This document shows, in pieces, positions 33,863 to 40,466 of a stretch of 44,519 nt of DNA. Position 1 is the first letter of the stretch. Each line of letters starts with the position of its first letter. The notes beneath the pieces were generated by a model. It was given only the letters and a program-made list of their open reading frames with translations, searched no databases and was not told the origin of the DNA. Origin of the DNA: Candidatus Methanoflorens stordalenmirensis (GTDB lineage Archaea; Halobacteriota; Bog-38; Methanoflorentales; Methanoflorentaceae); NCBI GenBank assembly GCA_003139855.1, contig PLGY01000037.1:102347-146865 (forward strand). Direction: 5' to 3'. A program made the position numbers and the translations under genes.

Positions 33863-33870
33863 ACTGCGAA

Positions 33871-33908
33871 GGAGTGACGATTGTCACTCCTCTTTTTGTT
33901 TTTTTTAG
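33871..33908 (+). terminator. Hairpin plus T-tract terminator of the mcr operon
   Basis: GGAGTGAC (33871-33878) pairs perfectly with GTCACTCC (33883-33890) around GATT. The stem is followed by TCTTTTTGTTTTTTTT. It starts 9 bases after the mcrA stop. It looks like a bacterial-style intrinsic terminator; in archaea the T-tract alone can terminate transcription, and the hairpin may also protect the abundant mRNA 3' end. Confidence 0.85.
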
Positions 33909-34523
33909 CCACTTTTTTTCGAACGGCTGTTAGGTGCAGCAGTTATTGGCTAATTTTTCCCTATATCAGAAGAACAAGAATTGTAGGGTGTTACCTATGT
34001 TCAGACCGCCTTCGAAAGAATAATCTTGTTTCTCGCAGACTTTTTGAGCGGTCGCAGCTTGCTGTCGAGCAGATACGCCCGAGTTTAAACCTCGATCCCT
34101 TCACTCGCTAGGCTGGCCGCCGTCGTGACGGTGGCAAGAAATAATACGTGCAGACAAAGTTAGAAAAAAATGATCCACACGTTGTCCGATTCCTTCGAGC
34201 TAAGTGCATTTAGGCGCCAATGCGGAAGCACTGCACGAGGAGCTCTGACAAACGCACTGCGATGGACGCATCTAAAACGTATGCGCCGAACGCTGCGCTT
34301 ACAAAGTTTTTATCAGCACTGTAAAAGTCGGGTTCAAGCCTGTTAGCGATAAACAGGGCGTGGTAAAATGGAAAGGTGTCATACTTAAGCCGCATTACTC
34401 GAGGCCTTAGACGTGCGCCATCCTGATAATGAATTTGATAACGACGCCCTTGCTTAAGCGAGCATAAGAAATATGATAAGCATGTATAAAGTACTGACTG
34501 CACACTGGTAGGAGAGTGAGGGA
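33909..34523. other. Gene-poor stretch after the mcr terminator
   Basis: Apart from the possible PIN remnant at 34210-34394 I find no gene. Small open frames on both strands have no motif. GGCCGCCGTCGTGACGG near 34116-34132 can fold weakly. A short A-rich run lies at 34165-34172. The ribosome-binding site AGGAGAG (34509-34515) serves the PII-like gene. Confidence 0.5.
34210..34394 (-). pseudogene. Possible C-terminal remnant of a PIN-domain (VapC-like) toxin
   Basis: The minus-strand frame reads FPFYHALFIANRLEPDFYSADKNF (34314-34374 region; motif kept short here), close to the C-terminal pattern of VapC-like PIN ribonucleases, where the last acidic residue sits in a TADK/SADK turn. The N-terminal nuclease half is missing: upstream sequence soon becomes unrelated and the next gene begins at 34524 on the other strand. 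I treat it as a decayed fragment. The match is weak and from memory. Confidence 0.3.
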
Positions 34524-34853
34524 ATGGCTAAGGTGCTTCTGAACGTTTTTGTAGACTATGATACCCTAGGAAGGACGGTTAACATTTTATCCGAACAGGG
34601 CGTGACAGGGTTCTATTGTCTCGAGTACTGGGGTGTTTCACCGCAGAATTGGGAAGGTTTTGTCATCAGAGAGGAGCCTGAAATGGCCATTGAGGCGATA
34701 CGGGACCATACCGAGAGGGCTATACAGGTTAATACGGTCGTAGATAATGATCTCGCTGAAACTATCGCGCGAGCGCTGGCTACAGGACTTGGGGGAAAGC
34801 GCTACACGATTTTGAAAACTCCAGTGGATTCGATCCGCGTCGCAGCGCCGTAG
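34524..34853 (+). CDS. Small PII-like (ferredoxin-fold) protein next to mcr
   Basis: I do not know a named family for certain. The 109-residue protein starts MAKVLLNVFVDYDTLGRTVN and its pattern (strand, helix, strand, YWGVSP loop, then strand-helix-strand ending TPVDSIRVAAP) resembles PII/GlnB-like trimeric regulators or related DUF families. The loop EYWGVSPQNWEGF (39-51) would correspond to the T-loop position. A good ribosome-binding site precedes it. Codon use is like the core genome. Its last 50 residues recur, 37 of 50 identical, in a truncated copy at 37917-38066, 3 kb downstream. A link to MCR or nitrogen/energy sensing is only suggested by position. Confidence 0.6.
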   Translation: MAKVLLNVFVDYDTLGRTVNILSEQGVTGFYCLEYWGVSPQNWEGFVIREEPEMAIEAIRDHTERAIQVNTVVDNDLAETIARALATGLGGKRYTILKTPVDSIRVAAP

Positions 34854-35161
34854 AGATATGCGTACGGAACAGAGGCCGACGCGCTAGAGACATATTAGCT
34901 ATCGAGGAATGTTTGAAACGAATTATCCATGAGGCCGATTTGGGGGGCGCTTAACCTTGGATACCCATCTCCTTCGTCCACGCCGTGGTCTAGAAATTTG
35001 CACAATTTTAAAATAGCCACGTCCAAAAAAAGCATGGTGAGCAGCCCGGCTTTCGCGGTGGGGGCGCTTACCAGCAATCTAGTGCGGAGAGGATAACCAA
35101 AAGAGAGACCCTCAAGATATACTATTAGCAGTTTAAAAGTAGTTTAAAGAAGGCCAAATAA
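34854..35161. other. Spacer before the radical SAM gene
   Basis: No gene that I can support; the 60-codon minus frame at 34895-35077 has no recognisable motif. The end holds a direct repeat AGTTTAAA (35130-35137 and 35141-35148), AT-rich enough to serve as TATA box about 25 bases before the radical SAM start, and AAGAAGG (35147-35153) as a possible ribosome-binding site. No Cys-rich peptide gene is visible. Confidence 0.45.
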
Positions 35162-36325
35162 ATGATGAAACAAAAAAGGCCCTTTCACGTCATGATCATT
35201 CCTACTCTCGGCTGCCCTTCGAAATGCGCTTACTGCTGGAGTTCTGAGGTGGGTTCGCCTCTGATGAGCATAGAGACCGTCAAGGATATTGTGGCCTGGC
35301 TTAAAGACTTCAGAAATGATCCCGTCACATTTACATTTCACGGGGGGGAACCCCTTCTAGCTGGAGCCGATTTCTACAGACAGGTTCTCTCTATGCTCTC
35401 AACAGAGCTCGAGCATATTAAGCCCAATTTCGCCCTACAAACCAACCTCTGGAAGCTCACACCCGAGCTGGCGGAGGTTCTGTCTGAGTACAATATTCCT
35501 ATAGGCTCAAGCCTAGACGGGCCTCAGGAGCTGAACGACCTGCAACGATCGGAGGGCTACTATGAGAGAACCATGAAAGGATACGAAGTGGCCAAGAGCC
35601 ACGGCCTTCAGGTGCAGTTTATCTGCACGTTCACCTCTTATTCCGTGCAGTTCAAAGAAAAGATATTCAATCATTTCCTTGAAAACGGGCTGACGCTCAA
35701 GCTGCATCCCGCTTTGCCGTCCCTGCGCAGTGACGAGCCAGATAAATGGGCGCTCTCTCCGGAGAAGTACGGCGAGCTTCTTGTCTATCTGATGGATAGG
35801 TACCTAGATAACATGAACCGTATTGAGGTCAGAAACATCAACGACTACTGCAGATGCGTCTTAACCGGGCGTGGTACAGTCTGCACCTTTGTGGACTGCA
35901 TGGAGAACACCTTTGCCGTTGGCCCAGACGGAAGCATCTATCCTTGCTATCGCTTCGTGGGCATGCCCGAATACGCCATGGGCCATGTTCAGGATCGCCC
36001 CAGCCAAAAGGATCTGGCTGAATCAGCTGCTGGACTTCTGATGCGCCGCTTTAAGGAGTATGTGGATGAGGGGTGCAAAGGTTGCAAGCATATCCGCTAC
36101 TGCAGGGGAGGCTGCCCTTACAACGCAATGGCGTCTACTAGCGGCGAGATTATGGGCGTTGATCCGCATTGCCTTGCATATAAGAGGATCTTTGATGAGA
36201 TCACAGATCGTTTCAACCAGGAGATGATGGGATCCTTCAGCCTGGAGGGGGGCCTATCTACCAAGCCAGCGACGGGCACGAGGCCGGCAATCATGCCGCT
36301 TGTACGAAAGCTGGCCTCAAATTAG
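35162..36325 (+). CDS. Radical SAM/SPASM peptide-modifying maturase-like enzyme (CbpB-like)
   Basis: Radical SAM enzymes with a SPASM domain mostly modify ribosomally made peptides or activate sulfatases. The 387-residue protein has the SAM cluster C18-x3-C22-x2-C25, GGEP at 61-64, and a complete SPASM set: C246...GSIYPC262, then C305-x2-C308-x5-C314-x3-C318, and C337. The start PFHVMIIPTLGCPSKC recalls the methanogen family TIGR04083 (CbpB), which works on a Cys-rich peptide; I see no such peptide gene within 1 kb on either side. Codons (AAG, GAG, AGG, CTC rich) differ from neighbouring core genes, suggesting acquisition. It lies between a PII-like gene and its truncated copy. A tandem ATG leaves the exact start open by one codon. 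Confidence 0.82.
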   Translation: MMKQKRPFHVMIIPTLGCPSKCAYCWSSEVGSPLMSIETVKDIVAWLKDFRNDPVTFTFHGGEPLLAGADFYRQVLSMLSTELEHIKPNFALQTNLWKLTPELAEVLSEYNIPIGSSLDGPQELNDLQRSEGYYERTMKGYEVAKSHGLQVQFICTFTSYSVQFKEKIFNHFLENGLTLKLHPALPSLRSDEPDKWALSPEKYGELLVYLMDRYLDNMNRIEVRNINDYCRCVLTGRGTVCTFVDCMENTFAVGPDGSIYPCYRFVGMPEYAMGHVQDRPSQKDLAESAAGLLMRRFKEYVDEGCKGCKHIRYCRGGCPYNAMASTSGEIMGVDPHCLAYKRIFDEITDRFNQEMMGSFSLEGGLSTKPATGTRPAIMPLVRKLASN

Positions 36326-36346
36326 AGCAGAGGCCTGAATCTCAAA

Positions 36347-36370
36347 CGCCTAGCACTACGCCTAGCACAG
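36347..36370. repeat. Two 12-bp direct repeats after the radical SAM gene
   Basis: CGCCTAGCACTA (36347-36358) is followed at once by CGCCTAGCACAG (36359-36370), 10 of 12 identical. The core CTAGCAC recurs in the 24-bp repeats at 36607-36654. Confidence 0.5.
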
Positions 36371-36468
36371 CTATACACGATGCTTTTTTGGAAACGTATT
36401 TTGAAGTTTGTAAAAAAGGGGACATGCGAATCAGCACTTAAGCATCAAGGCTTGGGAACACGTGGATT

Positions 36469-36502
36469 AAAAGCACCTCTGCACGTTTGGAAGTGCTTTT
36501 TT
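36469..36502 (+). terminator. Hairpin with T-tract downstream of the radical SAM gene
   Basis: AAAAGCAC (36469-36476) pairs with GTGCTTTT (36493-36500) around 16 bases and ends in a run of six Ts. It is 144 bases after the stop of the radical SAM gene and may end its transcript. The stem is symmetric, so it could work in either direction. Confidence 0.45.
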
Positions 36503-36606
36503 GACTGAACCTCAAGTGAGAACGGTGTAACGACATTTGTTGTATTTCCAAGTCACAAGACGCGACAAATCATCTTAACCCCACGAACAAAACTGCATAT
36601 AGCCTA

Positions 36607-36654
36607 GCTAGCACCTAATCCTCACGTAGGGCTAGCACTTAATCCTTAGGTAGG
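36607..36654. repeat. Two imperfect 24-bp tandem repeats
   Basis: Unit 1 (36607-36630) and unit 2 (36631-36654) both begin GCTAGCAC and end in GTAGG, with 20 of 24 positions identical by eye. The GCTAGC start is itself a palindrome. Too few units for an array; it could be protein-binding iterons or remnants of a mobile element. Confidence 0.5.
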
Positions 36655-36952
36655 GGCTTATACGGATGTAACGCGTCACGCATCACAAACTCAAAAACAA
36701 TATTTATGGAACGAGGGAAATCCGTTCAATATCTCAGGATATAAGTATCTCGAAATTTCATAGATCGATAAACATTATCTAATACACAAAGGAAGAAACA
36801 TTGGGTTACGTGCAAAGTATCATGACCGCCTGGCGTGTTTCGTTTATCCTCTCTTTAACTCGTAGCTTGTTATTTTCTTTTCCGATTTCGCCCGCGTAGG
36901 TTCACTCCTTAAAACAAGGCACTATATTAGTGTTTCAAGCATAGGCGTAAGT

Positions 36953-37111
36953 ATGGAAAAGCCTGTAACAATACGAATTAAAGAGAGTACGCGAGAACGT
37001 ATCAAGAACCTGAGGACGGTTGACGATACGTTTGATAATCTCATAACCAAGGCTTTAGACTGTTTGGAGCGGAGACGCTCAAGATGTGGAGCGATAGAGA
37101 ATTACTTGTGA
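36953..37111 (+). CDS. Small antitoxin-like (ribbon-helix-helix type) protein
   Basis: This 52-residue gene encodes a protein starting MEKPVTIRIKESTRERIKNL, a beta strand followed by a helix with alternating basic and polar residues, then DDTFDNLITKALDCLERRR. That is the pattern of archaeal ribbon-helix-helix antitoxins or regulators. No toxin gene follows; only a possible PIN remnant lies 2.5 kb away. A TATA-like ACTATATTAG (36921-36930) about 27 bases upstream predicts a leaderless transcript, which would explain the lack of a ribosome-binding site. The call is by pattern only. Confidence 0.5.
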   Translation: MEKPVTIRIKESTRERIKNLRTVDDTFDNLITKALDCLERRRSRCGAIENYL

Positions 37112-37437
37112 AGAATAAATGTTCTCAACCTTGCTATACTAGTTTGTGAGATTTTGCCCCCAATTGAGCCACATCGCGAAGTGGAAGAAGACAGAGTTAT
37201 TACGTCCGTTAATATGATAGACCATAACGAGCGGATATTTTTGTGAACTTTTCATCATTTTGTGACTGACCAAGGCTGCCACGCACCCCGTCATTTCCAA
37301 GGCCCAGCCGTTACGCCTACCTGCAATTGGCAACTGCCGGCTTTTTTATAAAAAATTTAAACGGAGCCCGATTTGGCGTTTTCCGCTAGTCGACTTTATA
37401 TAGCTCCCTTTTTTCATGCGTAATTTAGTGATCTATA
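37112..37437. other. Spacer within the island
   Basis: No supported gene. The 64-codon minus frame at 37139-37333 ends VFFHFAMWLNWGQN and matches nothing I know. TTTATATA at 37395-37402 is a good TATA box for the small gene at 37438. A GC-rich part (37268-37345) sits in AT-rich surroundings and may be a leftover of another insertion. Confidence 0.45.
37395..37402 (+). promoter_or_regulatory. TATA box of the two-gene mobile-type unit
   Basis: TTTATATA is centred about 40 bases before the ATG at 37438, predicting a leader of about 12 bases. Confidence 0.5.
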
Positions 37438-37566
37438 ATGGAATCGAAGACGAATACGAAGTCGGTTACGATCGACGAACATGCTACCCTCTCGCGCCGG
37501 CCCATGGATATCGAGTGCACCGGCCTCGAAGTAACGCGTTTTGAAGGCACCCGACGGACAGAATAA
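37438..37566 (+). CDS. Small hypothetical protein
   Basis: A 42-codon frame beginning MESKTNTKSVTIDEHATL, with a TATA box 40 bases upstream and a following gene whose ribosome-binding site (AAGGAAGGCGG, 37565-37575) overlaps its end. The product is hydrophilic, rich in Thr, Arg and Glu, with no motif. Position and size are typical of small genes in archaeal integrated elements. It could be a leader peptide for the next gene. Confidence 0.4.
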   Translation: MESKTNTKSVTIDEHATLSRRPMDIECTGLEVTRFEGTRRTE

Positions 37567-37578
37567 GGAAGGCGGTAA

Positions 37579-37884
37579 ATGCCCCACGCAGACCCTGCGC
37601 GACGTCGCGCATACGACGCGGCACGCAAGCGTAGGAAACGGGCCCAGGGGTGGACGAAAAAAAGGTTGGACACACGTCTAACCGCCCTTCAAATCGAAAC
37701 TGCCCGAGACGTGTGTGACTTATTCAACGAGGCTGTGGCAGAGGTGCGAACTACTGATGACTCTTCACTGCAGCTTGAGGCGAAGTTAAGAACCAAGCTG
37801 CGCGCCGTAGAGATCGGCCTACGCGTCATCGAAATCAGGAATCTTGAGGGGAGAATAACCGCGCTCGAGGAGCAATCCAAATGA
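37579..37884 (+). CDS. Mobile-element-type small protein
   Basis: The 101-residue protein begins PHADPARRRAYDAARKRRKR, a strongly basic N-terminus seen in many phage and plasmid proteins (for example next to terminase or HNH genes), followed by helices: TARDVCDLFNEAVAEVR (41-57) and a coiled-coil-like end IRNLEGRITALEEQ. Proteins of this layout are common in proviruses, so I read it as a remnant of a mobile element. No integrase, terminase or structural gene is near. Its TGA overlaps the ATG of the truncated PII-like copy (ATGA), possibly by chance. Confidence 0.55.
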   Translation: MPHADPARRRAYDAARKRRKRAQGWTKKRLDTRLTALQIETARDVCDLFNEAVAEVRTTDDSSLQLEAKLRTKLRAVEIGLRVIEIRNLEGRITALEEQSK

Positions 37885-38099
37885 ACCTACACAGATGGAG
37901 AATTAACAGTCTCGAACGGGATCATACTGAGGGGGCTATACAGGTCAATACGGTTGTTGATGATAACTTAGTTGAGCCCTTCACGCGCGCTCTCGCGAAT
38001 GGCCTTGCAGGGAAACGTCATACGATTCTAAGGCTCCCTGTAGATTCGATCTGCGTGGCGGCACCATTAGAAGCCCCAGCACTTGCGTCAGGTGGGTAA
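37881..38099 (+). pseudogene. Truncated second copy of the PII-like gene
   Basis: Residues from 37917 to 38066 (RDHTEGAIQVNTVVD ... VDSICVAAP) match the last 50 residues of the protein at 34524, 37 of 50 identical and without stops. The N-terminal 59 residues, including the WGVSP loop, are missing and replaced by 12 unrelated codons. The end continues past the original stop by about 10 residues. DNA similarity is lower than protein similarity would need for a recent copy, so the duplication is old. A functional role is unlikely unless the half protein acts on the full one. Confidence 0.65.
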
Positions 38100-38187
38100 A
38101 CCGTAGCAAGCCAATTGATCCGCTTTGACCGCTGTGAACGGCACTTTCGTAAGTACTGTTGAAATTCTGGAGGAACGCAAAGGTTGA

Positions 38188-38224
38188 CACGGCAATCGCG
38201 AAACCGTGGCGCGTGATTGCCGTG
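38188..38224. repeat. Strong hairpin: 10-bp perfect inverted repeat
   Basis: CACGGCAATC (38188-38197) and GATTGCCGTG (38215-38224) are exact reverse complements, and the next three pairs (one G-T) extend the stem to 13. There is no T-tract, so it is not an ordinary terminator. It lies about 95 bases before the DUF2124 gene and after the island, and may be a structured leader, a boundary element or an inverted repeat of a lost mobile element. Confidence 0.5.
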
Positions 38225-38319
38225 CCGCAGAGGCATAGCAGTCGCTGCGTCGCCGGGAGGTAGCCCTCACGTTTATTAACTCGCGCGAGAATTCTTTAGC
38301 TGCGTAAGCGGGTGGACAT

Positions 38320-38823
38320 ATGGAAAGAACGGTTATTAACACTACCAAGGGCGTCGCGGGTATTTCGCGTCCATTTAAGAGCATGATAGAGCAACTAGGT
38401 CTGCACGATGAAGATACTATAATGTACGTGGGTTTACCTGGAGTCTGCACTCCGTTTGTTGAGCTACTGTCGTACGCTATTAGGACTCTCAAAATCAGAC
38501 AGGTGTTTGTGCCTAAGCTCGACCTGAACTTAGCAAAGAAAGTTCAGTCTGTGGATAATATAGGTATCCAGTTCGGAGATTCCGCTGAAATCACTAAGGC
38601 CCGGGTCGTCGTCGTCCTGGGCGGATTAGCGATGCCCATTTCACCTGTAAGCCGCGACGACGTCTCCTTGTTCCTCCAGCGCGTTTTGCTTCCAGGAGGT
38701 TCAGTAATCGGTGTCTGTTTCATGAACATGTTTGAACAAGCTGGGTGGACCTCGGCTATACCGTTCAATTTTTTGATTGATGCGACTATCGACCCCGTCA
38801 GGGTCGAGCAATTCTCAAGGTAA
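38320..38823 (+). CDS. DUF2124 family archaeal protein
   Basis: The 167-residue protein fits my memory of DUF2124, a family confined to methanogens and relatives: FKSMIEQLGLHDEDTIMYVGLPGVCTPF (about 19-46; Rossmann-like strand and GxPGxCTPF loop), VVVLGGLAMP (about 97-106) and GVCFMNMFEQAGW (about 130-142). Cys43 and Cys132 lie in conserved loops. No function is known to me. It is 66 bases upstream of cofH in the same direction, so a role in F420 or methanogenesis metabolism is possible but only positional. Confidence 0.65.
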   Translation: MERTVINTTKGVAGISRPFKSMIEQLGLHDEDTIMYVGLPGVCTPFVELLSYAIRTLKIRQVFVPKLDLNLAKKVQSVDNIGIQFGDSAEITKARVVVVLGGLAMPISPVSRDDVSLFLQRVLLPGGSVIGVCFMNMFEQAGWTSAIPFNFLIDATIDPVRVEQFSR

Positions 38824-38889
38824 ACGGGCGCAAGAAAAATCGATCGCTTAGAATCGCGTTACTAGGGACCCTCCGGTGGACAAGACGCA

Positions 38890-39984
38890 ATGACTAACAC
38901 TGTTTCCGACGTTCTGGAAAAAGTCAAAAGCGGTGGCCGAGTCGACCAAAAAGAAGCCTTTACTTTGCTCAATGTGCGTGGAGCTGACCTTCACGCAGTG
39001 CTCGCAGCTGCGGACATTGTCAGAGAGACGCGGGTCGGCGACGACGTCACCTACGTGATCAATCGAAACATAAACTTCACCAATATCTGCATCGGGTCGT
39101 GCGGATTTTGCGCCTTCAGAGCGAGACAGGGCGATCCTGAGGCCTATTTCTTGTCCGTAGATCAGATCGTCGAACGGGCGGTCCAAGCGCGACGCACAGG
39201 TGCGACCGAAGTTGGGATTTTCAGTGGGCTCCACCCCAAGGTGGATGGCAATACTTATGTCGAAATCGTGCAAGCCGTGAGGAAAGCTGTTCCGGACATC
39301 CACATACACGCCTTTTCACCCGCTGAAGTCGCATATGGCGCCGATAAGCTCGGCATTTCACACGTCGATATGCTCAAGATGCTCAAAGAAGCGGGCCTCG
39401 ATTCGATGCCAGGCACGGCAGCTGAAATTCTCGTCGATGACGTGCGCAAAACGTTGTGCCCAGAGAAGATCGACACGAAAGCGTGGACTGATATCATTGT
39501 TACGGCTCATCGGCTTGGAATTCCTACGACGTGTACGATGATGTACGGCTCTATAGAGTCGTATAGGGACGTGATAGACCACCTGCAGCTTCTGAGAACG
39601 ATACAGGACACGACCGGCGGCTTTACGGAGTTCGTTCCGTTGACCTTCATCCATTACAACACGCCGATCTATCGTGCGGGCCTCGCACGTCCCGGCGCGA
39701 CAGGACGAGAAGATCTTCTCATCTTTGCGTTGGCGAGAATGTATCTCGACAACATCCCGAACATACAAGTGTCCTGGGTCAAGTTGGGAACGAAATTCGC
39801 TCAAATCGCGCTAACCTGCGGTGCAAACGATCTTGGCGGCACGTTGATAGAGGAGAACATAACTCGGAGCGCGGGAGGGACAGCTGGGCAAAGCCTAGCG
39901 CCAAGCGAGTTTATCAGAATGATCACCGACCTTGGACGTGTCCCTCAAGTACGAGACACGCTTTATCAGAAGCGGCCGGCCTGA
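38890..39984 (+). CDS. cofH: FO synthase subunit 2 (CofH)
   Basis: CofH is the radical SAM enzyme that joins tyrosine to the ribityl-pyrimidine, giving the substrate CofG turns into FO, the F420 chromophore. The 364-residue protein has the cluster motif Cys67-x3-Cys71-x2-Cys74 (CIGSCGFC), followed by AFRARQGDPEAYFLS (75-89), and later HAFSPAEV and GTAAEIL, typical of CofH rather than CofG or MqnC. The partner cofG is not in the window. F420 is needed by methanogenesis dehydrogenases, and the pyrimidine substrate comes from the flavin pathway that ribB also serves. Confidence 0.9.
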   Translation: MTNTVSDVLEKVKSGGRVDQKEAFTLLNVRGADLHAVLAAADIVRETRVGDDVTYVINRNINFTNICIGSCGFCAFRARQGDPEAYFLSVDQIVERAVQARRTGATEVGIFSGLHPKVDGNTYVEIVQAVRKAVPDIHIHAFSPAEVAYGADKLGISHVDMLKMLKEAGLDSMPGTAAEILVDDVRKTLCPEKIDTKAWTDIIVTAHRLGIPTTCTMMYGSIESYRDVIDHLQLLRTIQDTTGGFTEFVPLTFIHYNTPIYRAGLARPGATGREDLLIFALARMYLDNIPNIQVSWVKLGTKFAQIALTCGANDLGGTLIEENITRSAGGTAGQSLAPSEFIRMITDLGRVPQVRDTLYQKRPA

Positions 39985-40466
39985 ATGTGCGAACGTCCCG
40001 CATACACGCGAACCCGTGTGAAATATGGTGAGGTAGCTGTTCGCGACGTTATCAACAAAGGCTAGCTGCACCGTGGGCGATTTGGGGCCTCTACGTCATA
40101 TCTGTTCGAAATGGCAACGAAGAGGCGCACGCCAGAACAGACCTCTAGTTTTTAGGGATCTAAAGCACCTCAAAAAGCTCAAAAATGATGCTTTTTAGCC
40201 AACGAATTAGGAGCTGAAATCGAGCTTCTGAGGCAATAAAAAACCAATTTTAATTTTATTGTGGTTCCTATATTTAATTCGTTATCGTATAAATAATGTT
40301 AAATACTATTACCTATCAATTGTCCCTGATCTAGCGAACCAACTAATGCCAATAATTCATTTTAAGCAACTTTAATGCCGCAGAATACGCTGATTTCGCG
40401 GTTCGCTGGACTAGTGAATCAGAAATCTGGGCTTGAAAGCCAAATACCATACAAGGGAGGAGTTAA
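39985..40466. promoter_or_regulatory. Leader and promoter region of the mtr operon
   Basis: The 482-bp spacer has no gene. GTATAAATAATG (40288-40299) is the best TATA box and would give mtrE a leader of about 150 bases. In that leader GATTTC (40392-40397) pairs with GAAATC (40422-40427), and GGCT/AGCC (about 40430-40441) can form a small second hairpin just before the ribosome-binding site AAGGGAGGAG (40453-40462). An AAAGCA/TGCTTTTT stem (40162-40196) may terminate cofH. Confidence 0.5.

Larger units (their letters stand above)
36326..36952. other. AT-rich gene-poor stretch of the island with repeats
   Basis: No gene is supported. It holds a 12-bp tandem pair (36347-36370), a hairpin with T-tract (36469-36502), a 24-bp tandem pair (36607-36654) and the promoter of the small gene at 36953. 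Composition is clearly more AT-rich than the flanking core genes. Confidence 0.5.

Noticed and set aside
34895-35077. 60-codon minus-strand frame as a peptide substrate of the radical SAM enzyme
   Set aside because: Only one cysteine, no leader-core layout, no ribosome-binding site seen.
37139-37333. 64-codon minus-strand frame as a transposase remnant
   Set aside because: No catalytic motif or known pattern; no terminal repeats found around it.
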